A stretch of 64,000 nt of DNA, taken from WLMZ01 sp039920665. GTDB lineage: Bacteria; Actinomycetota; Acidimicrobiia; Acidimicrobiales; Ilumatobacteraceae. Shown piece by piece: positions 25,537 through 33,396 of this stretch. The notes under the pieces were generated by a model, which was given only the letters and a program-made list of their open reading frames with translations, searched no databases and was not told the DNA's origin. The stretch's first letter is position 1, and each line of letters begins with the position of its first letter. The translations under genes and the position numbers were made by a program. The stretch spans positions 16,603 through 80,602 of the forward strand of contig JBDSDH010000027.1 in NCBI GenBank assembly GCA_039920665.1. Reading direction: 5' to 3'.

Positions 25537-25595
25537 ACCACATTTCCCATGATTGATCGCGCCTGACATCGTTGAACGGGCCTGACCGGGTCTGA

Positions 25596-27881
25596 TCAGT
25601 GCATCAGCAGTCGAACCCGACGGGGGTCGACGAAGTTGACCACCTTCTGAGGCACCGACAGCCGACTTTTCACCGAGTGCACCACCTGCTCGGCAAGGCC
25701 GACGCACCGCAGTGCGGTTGTGTTGTCGCCGCGTTCGCCGTAGGTGGCAGTGGTGGCCGATACTGCGAGGTCGCGCAACGTGCGGTTGCCCACGCCGGCC
25801 GCATCGCCAACTCGGCGGGCATGCTCGATCGGTGTCTCGCCGACGTGAGGGCCCAGACCAATGAGGGTCAGGCTTCGCGCCGCCCGTTCCCAACTGTCGG
25901 TGATCATCACCAGCGGATTCTTCGAACGACGGCGCTCGCGCAGCTTGGCGAGCACCTTCGGCATCCCGATCAACCACGCGCCGACCACGACGATGAGAGT
26001 CATCACCAACCACGTCGAGGCGGACACACCGGCGGGCTCGCGAAACGGAGTCGCGGTTGCCTCGGGTGGTGCGGTGGTCGGCGTCGGGATGTCGTCCGGC
26101 AGCGTCGTGACAGGGGACAGGTTCGGGTCAGCGACCGTGGTGGGAGTTGCCGCCGGCGAGGTGGTCGCCGTCGCGCCCGGGTTGCCGGCATCGGCGTCAG
26201 CGGTCGCTTGTTGCGCGGCGAGTCCGGTGTAGTTCTCGGTGCCGGGCTCGCCACGACCAGGGGTGGGGTCGAACGAGACCCAACCGACGTCGTCGAACCA
26301 CAGTTCCGGCCAGGCGTGGGCATTGCGGCCGTAGACGTGGTAGCGCCCATCGGCGCGCAGGTCGCCCGGGGTGAAACCAACAGCGACCCGAGATGGCAGG
26401 CCGAGCGAGCGGGCCATCGCTGCGAACGTTCCGGCGAACTGCTCGCAGTAGCCGCGCTTGATCCGCAGGAAGTTGACCATCGCATTGTCGCCGTGACCCT
26501 TTTGGACACTCAGGTCGTATGTGAACGTCGAGCGGAACCAGCTCTGGAGGGCGATCGCCTTGCCATAACTGGTGTCGGCGTCGCCCGTCACGTCGAGCGC
26601 GGTCTCGGCAACCGACGACGGGAAGTTGTCGGGCAGATCGAGGGTGATCGGATTCGGTGGGTTCGATGACGTTGCTTCGGCCAACACGGCGGGATCGACG
26701 TCGACCAGGGCCGACACGATGTCGAACTCGTCGCCACGTCCGAGGCCGTCGGGCACCACGAGCGTTGCGCTGTCCGCGACAAAGGTGACATTGCCGCCCT
26801 GCACACCGACCGGCGAGTAGGCAGCCGGCAACAACACGTCGGTGAGCCCGCTGATTCGGACCTGCTGGATTTCAACTGGCCTCGTGCCGGGATCAGCGAA
26901 GTTGCCGGTCACGTCCTCGAGCGTGCTCTTCTGCAGCTTCCACTGCTCGCCGTCGAAGGTGTTGAGCGATGTCGTTCGCCAGTAGTGCGGCGCAGCTGAT
27001 GCAACGGAAATCATCTCCAGCGCCGACTGATTGACGAGCCGGCTGCGGATCGAGACCAGCGGCGATCCGACGTTGACGGTCTCGGAGCTGGAGTGGGTGT
27101 CGACCAGACCCTCGTCGCCTGCACCGGGAAGGCGGGGCCCGATGACCGCACCGCCCAGCGCTGCGCAGCCGGCGAGCACGGCGGCGAGCGGCAGCACGCT
27201 GAGCAGGACGCGAGAGCGAGGTCCGATCCATTCGTGTTCCGATTGCGCATGCGAGGCCCGCAGTATCGCGATCACAGCGAGCGCTGCGGCGAGCCAGGCA
27301 GCTGTGACGGCGACGCGATGGTTGTCGATGCCGAGGGCTGCAGCGAACACGAACAGCACGGCTGACGGCACAGTGGCTTCGCCACGTCCGTACGCGCGAA
27401 ACGCAAACGCATCGGACAGCAGCGCGGCGAGACCGAGCGCGAAGGCGGCCCCGACGACGAACCCGCCGACCGCTGCGACGGGGGCGACTGCGTCGGGGAA
27501 CTGTTCGCGAGCGAGCTGGAGATCGAGCGACATGAAGTCCCACGTGCGACCGCTGGGGAACGGACCCGTCATCGTCGACGGGTAGTACTTCCACCCGACC
27601 AGCGCGAACAGGACCAGCATCTGGGCCGGGATCGCGATGTACCCGGGCAGGTTGATCAGCCGCATCACGAGCGCCGCAACGTGCACGCCGATCACCACGG
27701 TCAACATCGGCGCGAGGTACTCCCATCCGTCGAACACGCGACAGAACCCGACGGTGGTGACGATGCTGAGAATCATGAGGACGACCGAAGACGGGATCGT
27801 GTCGATCGCTCGGCTCGTCGGACTGCTGACCTCCCCTCGGGTGCTCGCCGCGACGGCTGGTACAGCGTTGGTGACGGTCAT
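25596..27881 (-). CDS. Membrane-anchored transglutaminase-like protein (TgpA type)
   Basis: 761 residues: about six N-terminal helices (residues 25 to 240), an extracytoplasmic region with the transglutaminase core, a Thr/Pro/Ala-rich linker, one more helix (STWLVMTLIVVVGAWLIG) and a cytoplasmic DUF4129-like tail. The Cys-His-Asp triad is visible in KRGYCEQFAGTFAAMARSLG, GRNAHAWPELWF and VSFDPTPG. Its start overlaps the DUF58 stop (ATGA). Transglutaminase-DUF58-MoxR modules occur widely and are thought to process envelope proteins; the substrate is unknown. Confidence 0.88.
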   Translation of the reverse strand: MTVTNAVPAVAASTRGEVSSPTSRAIDTIPSSVVLMILSIVTTVGFCRVFDGWEYLAPMLTVVIGVHVAALVMRLINLPGYIAIPAQMLVLFALVGWKYYPSTMTGPFPSGRTWDFMSLDLQLAREQFPDAVAPVAAVGGFVVGAAFALGLAALLSDAFAFRAYGRGEATVPSAVLFVFAAALGIDNHRVAVTAAWLAAALAVIAILRASHAQSEHEWIGPRSRVLLSVLPLAAVLAGCAALGGAVIGPRLPGAGDEGLVDTHSSSETVNVGSPLVSIRSRLVNQSALEMISVASAAPHYWRTTSLNTFDGEQWKLQKSTLEDVTGNFADPGTRPVEIQQVRISGLTDVLLPAAYSPVGVQGGNVTFVADSATLVVPDGLGRGDEFDIVSALVDVDPAVLAEATSSNPPNPITLDLPDNFPSSVAETALDVTGDADTSYGKAIALQSWFRSTFTYDLSVQKGHGDNAMVNFLRIKRGYCEQFAGTFAAMARSLGLPSRVAVGFTPGDLRADGRYHVYGRNAHAWPELWFDDVGWVSFDPTPGRGEPGTENYTGLAAQQATADADAGNPGATATTSPAATPTTVADPNLSPVTTLPDDIPTPTTAPPEATATPFREPAGVSASTWLVMTLIVVVGAWLIGMPKVLAKLRERRRSKNPLVMITDSWERAARSLTLIGLGPHVGETPIEHARRVGDAAGVGNRTLRDLAVSATTATYGERGDNTTALRCVGLAEQVVHSVKSRLSVPQKVVNFVDPRRVRLLMH

Positions 27882-29083
27882 GACGCGTTCGTCATCGATG
27901 CCTGACGCGACGGGCGCGACGAGCGCGACGAGCGCGGCGGGCGCGGCGTCAGCGACAGATCTGCAGTGCCGGTCATCTCTGCCCACGAGCGGGCGAACTC
28001 GGTGTCGTCGGTGGCGTCGATCACGAAGGTTCCGTTCTGGCTGGTCATCGTCGTGCAGGCGATCACGACGAGCACGTCGTTGGGGTTGAGGCTGCGCCGA
28101 GCGGCGGCCACCGCCAGCGAACCGGCGCTGCCGGTGACGACGATGTTGAGCCCCAAACCTTCGCCGGACGGAGCGTTGAAGGATGGCGTTTCGGCAGCGC
28201 TGACGCTGCAGTCGGCGAGACGGTACAGCGCTGCGTTCAACGACGTGTTGCGCAGATCCACCGTGGCTCCGATCAACAAACGCAGCTGCAAGGCAGCCCG
28301 ATCAGCCGATGCAATCGCGCTCGCAGCAGCGGAAACAGCGCGTTCGAAGCCATCCAAGGAGTACTCGTCGGCCGTGGTGTCGAGCGTGACACAACAGCGT
28401 CGTAGTCCGTCGGGCTCGACCTCGCGTACTTTCAGGGTCTCGCTGCGGGCCGAGGCTCGCCAGTTGATCCGGCGTAAGTCGTCGCCCTCGACGTACTCGC
28501 GCAAGGAGTGGAACTCGCTGCCCGAGCGACCCAGCGAACGCATCCGCAGGTGTTGGCCGAGCGGCCCGGCGCCGCCGGCGCCGGTCGGCAGGGCGAGCGC
28601 AAAATGGGCCGGCAGCACGATCACCTCGTGGGTGCCGGGCATCACCCGCCGCAGGGTGCTGAGGCCGAAAGGATCGCGCCGTTCGACCACGAGCGGTCCG
28701 AACGTCACGGTGCCGCGACGGGTTGCGGGCAGTCGGTAGTGGGCCGATGTGGTCTCCGCCCGACGCATCGGTGCCAACCGCAGCGTGGCTCCGCCCATGC
28801 CTGCGACCGGTTCCCACAGCACGAGCGGTGATGTGCCGCCCTTGGTGAGGTTGGTCAGGCGAAGTTCGATTCGACCGGTTTCGCCCACTTGCAATGCGCT
28901 CGGCACCGCCGTGCGATGAACCTCGAGCCGGATCGGTCGGGCATGGACCCATAACGCCGTCGCCGCGACGAGCGCGAGGATGCCGGCGCCCATCACGAAC
29001 AGTTCGAGGACACCGAACATCCGGCCGATGACCCCGATCACAACGGCCAACACCACTGCTCCCCAACCCTGGCGAGTGAGCAC
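27878..29083 (-). CDS. DUF58 protein
   Basis: 401 residues, two adjacent N-terminal helices then a soluble region with the DUF58 signature REYVEGDDLRRINWRASARS. The fold behind it is vWA-like and often works with MoxR ATPases. The C-terminus is low complexity (PPRSSRSSRPSRQ), encoded by a 9-base tandem repeat, and overlaps the transglutaminase start. GTG 29083 lies 4 bases after the moxR stop, so the three genes are one unit. Confidence 0.86.
   Translation of the reverse strand: MLTRQGWGAVVLAVVIGVIGRMFGVLELFVMGAGILALVAATALWVHARPIRLEVHRTAVPSALQVGETGRIELRLTNLTKGGTSPLVLWEPVAGMGGATLRLAPMRRAETTSAHYRLPATRRGTVTFGPLVVERRDPFGLSTLRRVMPGTHEVIVLPAHFALALPTGAGGAGPLGQHLRMRSLGRSGSEFHSLREYVEGDDLRRINWRASARSETLKVREVEPDGLRRCCVTLDTTADEYSLDGFERAVSAAASAIASADRAALQLRLLIGATVDLRNTSLNAALYRLADCSVSAAETPSFNAPSGEGLGLNIVVTGSAGSLAVAAARRSLNPNDVLVVIACTTMTSQNGTFVIDATDDTEFARSWAEMTGTADLSLTPRPPRSSRSSRPSRQASMTNAS
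27909..27944 (-). repeat. Four 9-base units at the DUF58 C-terminus
   Basis: Plus-strand units GACGGGCGC, GACGAGCGC, GACGAGCGC, GGCGGGCGC encode the Arg/Ser/Pro-rich end of the DUF58 protein on the minus strand, just before the region where it overlaps the transglutaminase start. Confidence 0.85.
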
Positions 29084-29087
29084 CGGT

Positions 29088-30053
29088 TCAGTTCCCCGAG
29101 CGGATCGGCACCGATGAGAGCAGCTCGGCCACGGCGCGCTGCGGGGTGAGACCTCGGGCGGCTGCGTCGGGGCGGATGATCAGTCGGTGGCACAGCACGG
29201 CGGAGGCAACAGCCTTGACGTCGTCCGGGGTCGCGTACTTGCGGCCGTTTGCTGCTGCCTGGGCGCGAGTAGCGCGGGCGAGTTGCAGGGTCGCACGCGG
29301 TGACATGCCGAGGGTGATGCCCGGATGTCGTCGGCTGGCCTCGGCGAGGTCGACCAGGTAGGCCTTGAGCGCATCGGCGATGTGGACGCTGCGGACGGCG
29401 TCGATCATCGCGAGCACCTCGGCGCTGCTGACGACCGGCCGAAGTTCGGCGAGCGGTTCCACGTTGGATTGCGCATCGAGAATGGCCATCTCTGCGTCGC
29501 GGCCGGGATAGCCGAGCGACAACCGGAGCAGGAATCGGTCGAGCTGGCTCTCCGGGAGTCGGTAGGTGCCCTCTTGCTCGACCGGGTTCTGGGTGGCGAT
29601 CACCATGAACGGTGGTGGCAGTTGATGGCTGCGGCCCTCGACCGAGATCTGCCGCTCTTCCATCGCCTCGAGCAGCGCCGACTGGGTCTTGGGGGACGCC
29701 CGGTTGATCTCGTCGGCGAGCACGATGTTGGCGAACAACGGGCCAGGGCGAAAGTCGAAGGTCTCGGTGTTGCGCGAGTAGATGCTGACGCCGACGAGGT
29801 CGGTGGGCAGGAGGTCGGGCGTGAACTGGACCCGCTTCCAGGTGCATTGCAACGACGCTGCCAACGCCTTGGCGAGACTGGTCTTGCCGACCCCGGGCAC
29901 ATCTTCGATGAGCAGGTGGCCCTCGGCGAGGAGACAGACGACGGCGAGCTGGATCTCTTGGCGCTTGCCGTGGATCACCTGCCCGACATTGTCGGTGATG
30001 GCCTCGAACAACGTCGCGAAGGTGGGGACCTGGGTCGTGGGGGCTGCCGTCAC
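29088..30053 (-). CDS. MoxR-family AAA+ ATPase
   Basis: 321 residues. Walker A in DVPGVGKTSLAKAL, Walker B in ANIVLADEINRASPKTQSAL, sensor 1 in VIATQNPVEQEGTYRLPESQ, and the C-terminal lid domain with SPRATLQLARATRAQAA. Acts as a chaperone-like ATPase on vWA/DUF58 proteins. GTG 30053 is chosen: TACCCT lies 7 bases before it (leaderless pattern) and the domain starts soon after; the frame is open 60 bases further upstream. Confidence 0.92.
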   Translation of the reverse strand: MTAAPTTQVPTFATLFEAITDNVGQVIHGKRQEIQLAVVCLLAEGHLLIEDVPGVGKTSLAKALAASLQCTWKRVQFTPDLLPTDLVGVSIYSRNTETFDFRPGPLFANIVLADEINRASPKTQSALLEAMEERQISVEGRSHQLPPPFMVIATQNPVEQEGTYRLPESQLDRFLLRLSLGYPGRDAEMAILDAQSNVEPLAELRPVVSSAEVLAMIDAVRSVHIADALKAYLVDLAEASRRHPGITLGMSPRATLQLARATRAQAAANGRKYATPDDVKAVASAVLCHRLIIRPDAAARGLTPQRAVAELLSSVPIRSGN

Positions 30054-30060
30054 GTCGTCA

Positions 30061-30066
30061 AGGGTA
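30061..30066 (-). promoter_or_regulatory. -10 element TACCCT before moxR
   Basis: Minus-strand TACCCT ends 7 bases before GTG 30053. Promoter of the MoxR-DUF58-transglutaminase unit; faces the ROK gene promoter. Confidence 0.45.
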
Positions 30067-30171
30067 GGCGATCGGTGCCTGCAATGGCATGCAACCAGGG
30101 TGGCGCGGACCATCGGGATCTTGCCCGTTCGTTCGGCTGGTCAGCGGCAACGACTGATGCCGTGGCGTTGG

Positions 30172-30177
30172 TACGGT
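30172..30177 (+). promoter_or_regulatory. -10 element TACGGT before the second ROK gene
   Basis: TACGGT ends 7 bases before GTG 30185, favouring that start over ATG 30194. Confidence 0.4.
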
Positions 30178-30184
30178 GGCGGTC

Positions 30185-31045
30185 GTGGAACCGATGTATC
30201 TCGCTGTCGACATCGGTGGCACCAAGCTCGCGGCCGGTGTCGTCGACGACGACGGGCGGGTCGTGGTGCGAGACCGGGTGGCAACACCGCAACGAGACGT
30301 CTGGGCAGCCATCGAGCGGCTCGTCAAGCGGGTGATCGCCGCTGCGCCGGCACCGCTGATCGCAACCGGGGCTGGTTGCGGTGGTCCAATGGACATGCCA
30401 AACGGCACCGTTTCGCCGTTGCACATCCCGACACTGGTGGACTTTCCGCTCCAAGAGGCGCTCGCCGATCTCACCGGCTTGCCGAGTCACGTCGACAATG
30501 ACGCCAAGGCGCTCACCCTCGGCGAGGCCTGGTGCGGTGCCGGCCGCGGCGAGATGAACATGATCGGAGTCGTCATCGGTACCGGTGTCGGCGGTGGAAT
30601 CCTGAGCAACGGGCGTTTGCTGAACGGTCGGCTGGGTAACGCCGGCCACATCGGCCACATGGTGGTCGAGACCGAAGGTCGCAGCTGTTCGTGTGGCGGC
30701 GTCGGCTGCCTCGAGGCCTATGCCTGCGGGCCGGCGATCGAAGCCGAAACCGGCCGGCCACCCCAACGCGCGCCGCAGGCGATCATCGAGCGCACCGGTC
30801 TGCTCGTCGGACGGGCTCTCGCATCACTGGCTGCGATCGTGGACTGCAACGTCGCCGTGATCGGTGGTTCGGTGGCGCTCGGCTTCGGCGAGGCGTTCTT
30901 CGCAGCAGCTCAGGCCGAAGCCAGCCAGCGAGCACGGCTTGCCTTCACCGAACGGCTCGACATCCGCCGCGCGGCGCTCGGCGAACTGGCCCCGCTGATC
31001 GGTGCGGCTGCGCTCGCTCGTCGCGGCGTCCTCGGCCGGGTCTGA
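30185..31045 (+). CDS. ROK-family sugar kinase
   Basis: 286 residues. Phosphate loop VDIGGTKLAAG, DNDAKALTLGEAW with catalytic Asp, GTGVGGGIL, and the zinc site GHMVVETEGRSCSCGGVGC. Substrate may be glucose, mannose, or N-acetylmannosamine; sequence does not decide. Compared with the ROK gene at 5802 it has a shorter helical insertion. It is a single-gene unit ending just before a tandem repeat and the 44-bp palindrome. Confidence 0.86.
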   Translation: MEPMYLAVDIGGTKLAAGVVDDDGRVVVRDRVATPQRDVWAAIERLVKRVIAAAPAPLIATGAGCGGPMDMPNGTVSPLHIPTLVDFPLQEALADLTGLPSHVDNDAKALTLGEAWCGAGRGEMNMIGVVIGTGVGGGILSNGRLLNGRLGNAGHIGHMVVETEGRSCSCGGVGCLEAYACGPAIEAETGRPPQRAPQAIIERTGLLVGRALASLAAIVDCNVAVIGGSVALGFGEAFFAAAQAEASQRARLAFTERLDIRRAALGELAPLIGAAALARRGVLGRV

Positions 31046-31068
31046 CCCCGCCGGACTGTCGGCCTGTT

Positions 31069-31096
31069 GCCCGTTGCCCGTCGCCCGTCGCCCGTT
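31069..31096 (+). repeat. Four 7-base tandem units (GCCCGTY)
   Basis: GCCCGTT, GCCCGTC, GCCCGTC, GCCCGTT follow one another directly, 10 bases before the palindrome. Non-coding, so unlike the in-gene repeats the period is not a multiple of three. Confidence 0.85.
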
Positions 31097-31105
31097 GTCC
31101 ACGGT

Positions 31106-31149
31106 CTGTGTCACCACATATCCCGAATTCGGGATATGTGGTGACACAG
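31106..31149. repeat. Perfect 44-bp palindrome
   Basis: Every one of 22 bases pairs with its partner across the centre at GAATTC; the right half includes TTCGGGATATGTGGTGACA. It could form a cruciform or a very stable RNA hairpin with essentially no loop. It lies between the ROK gene stop (31045) and the acyl-CoA dehydrogenase promoter. No T-run follows, so it is not a classical terminator. A repeated extragenic palindrome, a terminator, or a protein site are all possible. Confidence 0.95.
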
Positions 31150-31202
31150 AAATCGCAGTTGGTCTCGTTTCTCGGGAGGCGAGTGCCGATCGGTCCGCAG
31201 GT

Positions 31203-31220
31203 GATTACCGGGCGGTAATC
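31203..31220. promoter_or_regulatory. Operator-like inverted repeat GATTACCG-GG-CGGTAATC
   Basis: Perfect 8-bp arms with a 2-base centre overlap the -10 element of the acyl-CoA dehydrogenase gene. Position and symmetry suit a TetR- or MarR-type repressor of fatty-acid genes; no regulator gene is adjacent. Confidence 0.6.
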
Positions 31221-31221
31221 T
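31216..31221 (+). promoter_or_regulatory. -10 element TAATCT, leaderless type
   Basis: TAATCT ends 7 bases before ATG 31229; there is no Shine-Dalgarno sequence. Its first five bases lie in the right arm of the inverted repeat, so a bound repressor would block it. Confidence 0.55.
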
Positions 31222-31228
31222 TGGTCGC

Positions 31229-32461
31229 ATGCAACCGACGTACACCCCTGAGGCCGAGGCATATCGCGAGAAGGTCCAGGCCTTCCTGGCCGAGAACTTG
31301 CCGACCAACTGGTCCGGCACCGGCGATCTCGAGGGCGACGCAATGCAGGAGTTCGTGACCATGTGGCGGGCCACCCTGGCTGAGGCCCGCTACCTCGCCC
31401 CGGGTTGGCCGGCCGAGTACGGCGGTGGCGGTCTCTCCGCGCTCGAGCAAGTGATCGTCGCCGAAGAGTTCACCAAAGCCGGCGTGCCCACCGGTGGCAG
31501 CAACGACGTGTTCGGTATCCAGATGCTCTGCAACACGCTGCTGCAGTGGGGCACCGACGAGCAAAAGGCCTATTACCTGCCGCGCATCCTGGCCAATGAC
31601 GACATCTGGTGCCAGGGCTACAGCGAACCCAATGCTGGCTCGGACCTGTCCAACCTCGGACTCAAGGCCGAACTCGACGGTGATCAGTGGGTGCTCAACG
31701 GCCAGAAGATCTGGACCTCGGCAGGCCATCTGGCCGACCATATTTTCACCCTCGCCCGCACGGACCCCGATGCACCACGTCACAAGGGCATCTCGTTCCT
31801 GTTGGTCGACATGCGCCAACCCGGAATCGAAGTCCGCCCGATCAAGATGATCTCCGGCGAGAGCGAGTTCAACGAGGTCTTCTACACCGATGCGGTGTGC
31901 CCCAAGGAGAACATCGTCGGCGGGCTCAACAACGGATGGGCGGTGGCGATGACCCTGCTCGGTTACGAACGCGGCGAGGCCGCAGCAGTCGTGCCGATCC
32001 GTTTCCAGGCCGAACTCGATCGTCTGATCGTGCTTGCCAAGGATCGCGGCAAGGACAAGGATCCGATCATTCGTCAGCGCATCGCCGTTTGCTACGAGAA
32101 GGTCCAGATGATGCGTTATCTCGGGATGCGCACGCTCACCCAATTCGTCAATGGTCACCACCCCGGTCCCGACGGTGCGATTGCCAAGCTGTATTGGAGC
32201 GAGTACCACAAGGTGGTCACGGAGTTGGCGATGGACATCCTCGGGATGGACGGGCTGGTGCCCGCCGGTCGCCCGCCGCAGAGTGCGTTCCAGACCGACG
32301 ACTCCGGCGATGCGCTGAGCACGGCGTCGTGGGCGGGTACGTTCCTCAACGCTCGGGCCGGCACGATCTACGCCGGGTCGAGCGAGATCCAGCACAACAT
32401 CATCGGCGAGATGGTGCTCGGACTGCCGAAAGAACCCAAGTCGGAGATCAAGGCCAAGTGA
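31229..32461 (+). CDS. Acyl-CoA dehydrogenase
   Basis: A 410-residue flavin enzyme of beta-oxidation or related CoA-ester catabolism. Motifs: GWPAEYGGGGLSALEQ, GYSEPNAGSDLSNLG, LNGQKIWTSAGHLADH (FAD site), and a C-terminal IYAGSSEIQHNIIGE. The catalytic Glu is not at the position used by short-chain enzymes in an obvious way; the overall form resembles the large FadE groups of actinobacteria that act on bulky or branched acyl-CoAs and steroid side chains. Preceded by an operator-like repeat and coupled to a 79-residue protein through GTGA. Confidence 0.9.
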   Translation: MQPTYTPEAEAYREKVQAFLAENLPTNWSGTGDLEGDAMQEFVTMWRATLAEARYLAPGWPAEYGGGGLSALEQVIVAEEFTKAGVPTGGSNDVFGIQMLCNTLLQWGTDEQKAYYLPRILANDDIWCQGYSEPNAGSDLSNLGLKAELDGDQWVLNGQKIWTSAGHLADHIFTLARTDPDAPRHKGISFLLVDMRQPGIEVRPIKMISGESEFNEVFYTDAVCPKENIVGGLNNGWAVAMTLLGYERGEAAAVVPIRFQAELDRLIVLAKDRGKDKDPIIRQRIAVCYEKVQMMRYLGMRTLTQFVNGHHPGPDGAIAKLYWSEYHKVVTELAMDILGMDGLVPAGRPPQSAFQTDDSGDALSTASWAGTFLNARAGTIYAGSSEIQHNIIGEMVLGLPKEPKSEIKAK

Positions 32462-32697
32462 CCTGGATCCGGGTTGCTGCTGCAGTTGCAGCCCGACCCG
32501 GGCTGTGGGGCACAGCGCTGCGCCAGATGCGGCGGACCGCAGCGCCGGGCTGGTTCCGGCGACGACCGTTCCTCCCGGTGCCGAGTGGCCCCTACATGAA
32601 ATTTCGGCTCGTCACCCAATACGGCGACGCGAACCATCGACCGGAGCCCCCCGATGTGGTGAACTATCTGGCGTGGTGTCGGCAGTGGGACAGATGA
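32458..32697 (+). CDS. Small conserved protein (79 aa), unknown function
   Basis: GTG 32458 overlaps the acyl-CoA dehydrogenase stop. Features: N-terminal amphipathic basic helix (ARPGLWGTALRQMRRTA), then an aromatic, Pro-rich stretch (GWFRRRPFLPVPSGPYMKF) and a conserved-looking end PPDVVNYLAWCRQW. No signal peptide or clear membrane helix. I recognise this as a small family found in actinobacteria but know no function. Coupling to the dehydrogenase suggests a shared role. Confidence 0.72.
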   Translation: MTWIRVAAAVAARPGLWGTALRQMRRTAAPGWFRRRPFLPVPSGPYMKFRLVTQYGDANHRPEPPDVVNYLAWCRQWDR

Positions 32698-32764
32698 TGA
32701 GCCAGCCGGTGCAACCGTCAGCGCTTCCGACCGCGATCCGGACAGCACGCACGACGTCAATCAC

Positions 32765-32800
32765 GACATCGATCGGGACATCGATCGGGACAGCGATCAG
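32765..32800 (+). repeat. Three 12-base tandem units upstream of the HNH gene
   Basis: GACATCGATCGG twice and GACAGCGATCAG once, with a partial fourth unit. Lies in the 178-base gap between the 79-aa gene and the HNH gene. Apart from this, the hairpin at 32841 and the -10 element, the gap shows nothing I can support. Confidence 0.85.
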
Positions 32801-32840
32801 GACAGCGCGACTGTTCGGTTGCGCCGCGATAATCCCGCCG

Positions 32841-32861
32841 GTGACGGCTGGGGACCGTCAC
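32841..32861. promoter_or_regulatory. Inverted repeat GTGACGG-N7-CCGTCAC next to the HNH promoter
   Basis: Perfect 7-bp arms directly abut the TAAAGT -10 element. It could be an operator, or a hairpin ending the upstream transcript; there is no T-run. Confidence 0.45.
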
Positions 32862-32867
32862 TAAAGT
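32862..32867 (+). promoter_or_regulatory. -10 element TAAAGT before the HNH gene
   Basis: TAAAGT ends 8 bases before ATG 32876; no Shine-Dalgarno sequence. Confidence 0.5.
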
Positions 32868-32875
32868 CACCGACC

Positions 32876-33373
32876 ATGCGCAGCGCACTTGTGTTAAATG
32901 CAACATACGAGCCGCTGAGCGTGGTACCAGCACGTCGGGCAGCTTGCCTGATTCTGTGCGACAAGGCCGATCTGGTCGAAGACGATGGAACCGTGTTGCG
33001 TTCGGCACGGCTCGCGTTGCCGAGTCCGCTCATCATCCGCCTGCGTTACGTCGTTCGGGTGCCGTACCACTGCCGCACCGCGATGTCGCGACGGGCGATC
33101 TTCGTCCGCGACGAGCACCGCTGCCAGTACTGCGGCGCTCATGCTGACTCGATCGACCATGTCATGCCCCGGTCACGCGGTGGCGGCAACGAGTGGGAGA
33201 ACGTCGCGGCTGCCTGCCGACCGTGCAACCTGCACAAACGTGACCGCACGCCGGATGAGGCCAATATGCGCCTCGCCCGCCAGCCGAGGCCACCTCGCGA
33301 TCAAACCTGGGTGGCCGTGTCGGTCGGGATGGTTCCGGACGCGTGGAAGCCGTACCTGGCACACGCGTCCTGA
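32876..33373 (+). CDS. HNH endonuclease-family protein
   Basis: 165 residues of the chromosomal HNH family nearly universal in actinobacteria. The N-terminus SALVLNATYEPLSVVPARRA is characteristic. The nuclease core holds two zinc-binding Cys pairs and the HNH residues: CQYCG, DSIDHVMPRSRGG, WENVAAACRPCNLHK. ATG 32876 has a TAAAGT element 8 bases upstream. A housekeeping DNA-processing role is likely but not established; it is not part of a mobile element here. Confidence 0.9.
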   Translation: MRSALVLNATYEPLSVVPARRAACLILCDKADLVEDDGTVLRSARLALPSPLIIRLRYVVRVPYHCRTAMSRRAIFVRDEHRCQYCGAHADSIDHVMPRSRGGGNEWENVAAACRPCNLHKRDRTPDEANMRLARQPRPPRDQTWVAVSVGMVPDAWKPYLAHAS

Positions 33374-33396
33374 CAGAAACAGGGCATCCTGAAAGG

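Noticed and set aside
31069..31149. 7-base tandem array plus palindrome as a CRISPR array or attachment site
   Set aside because: No spacers, repeats too short, no cas or integrase gene in the window.
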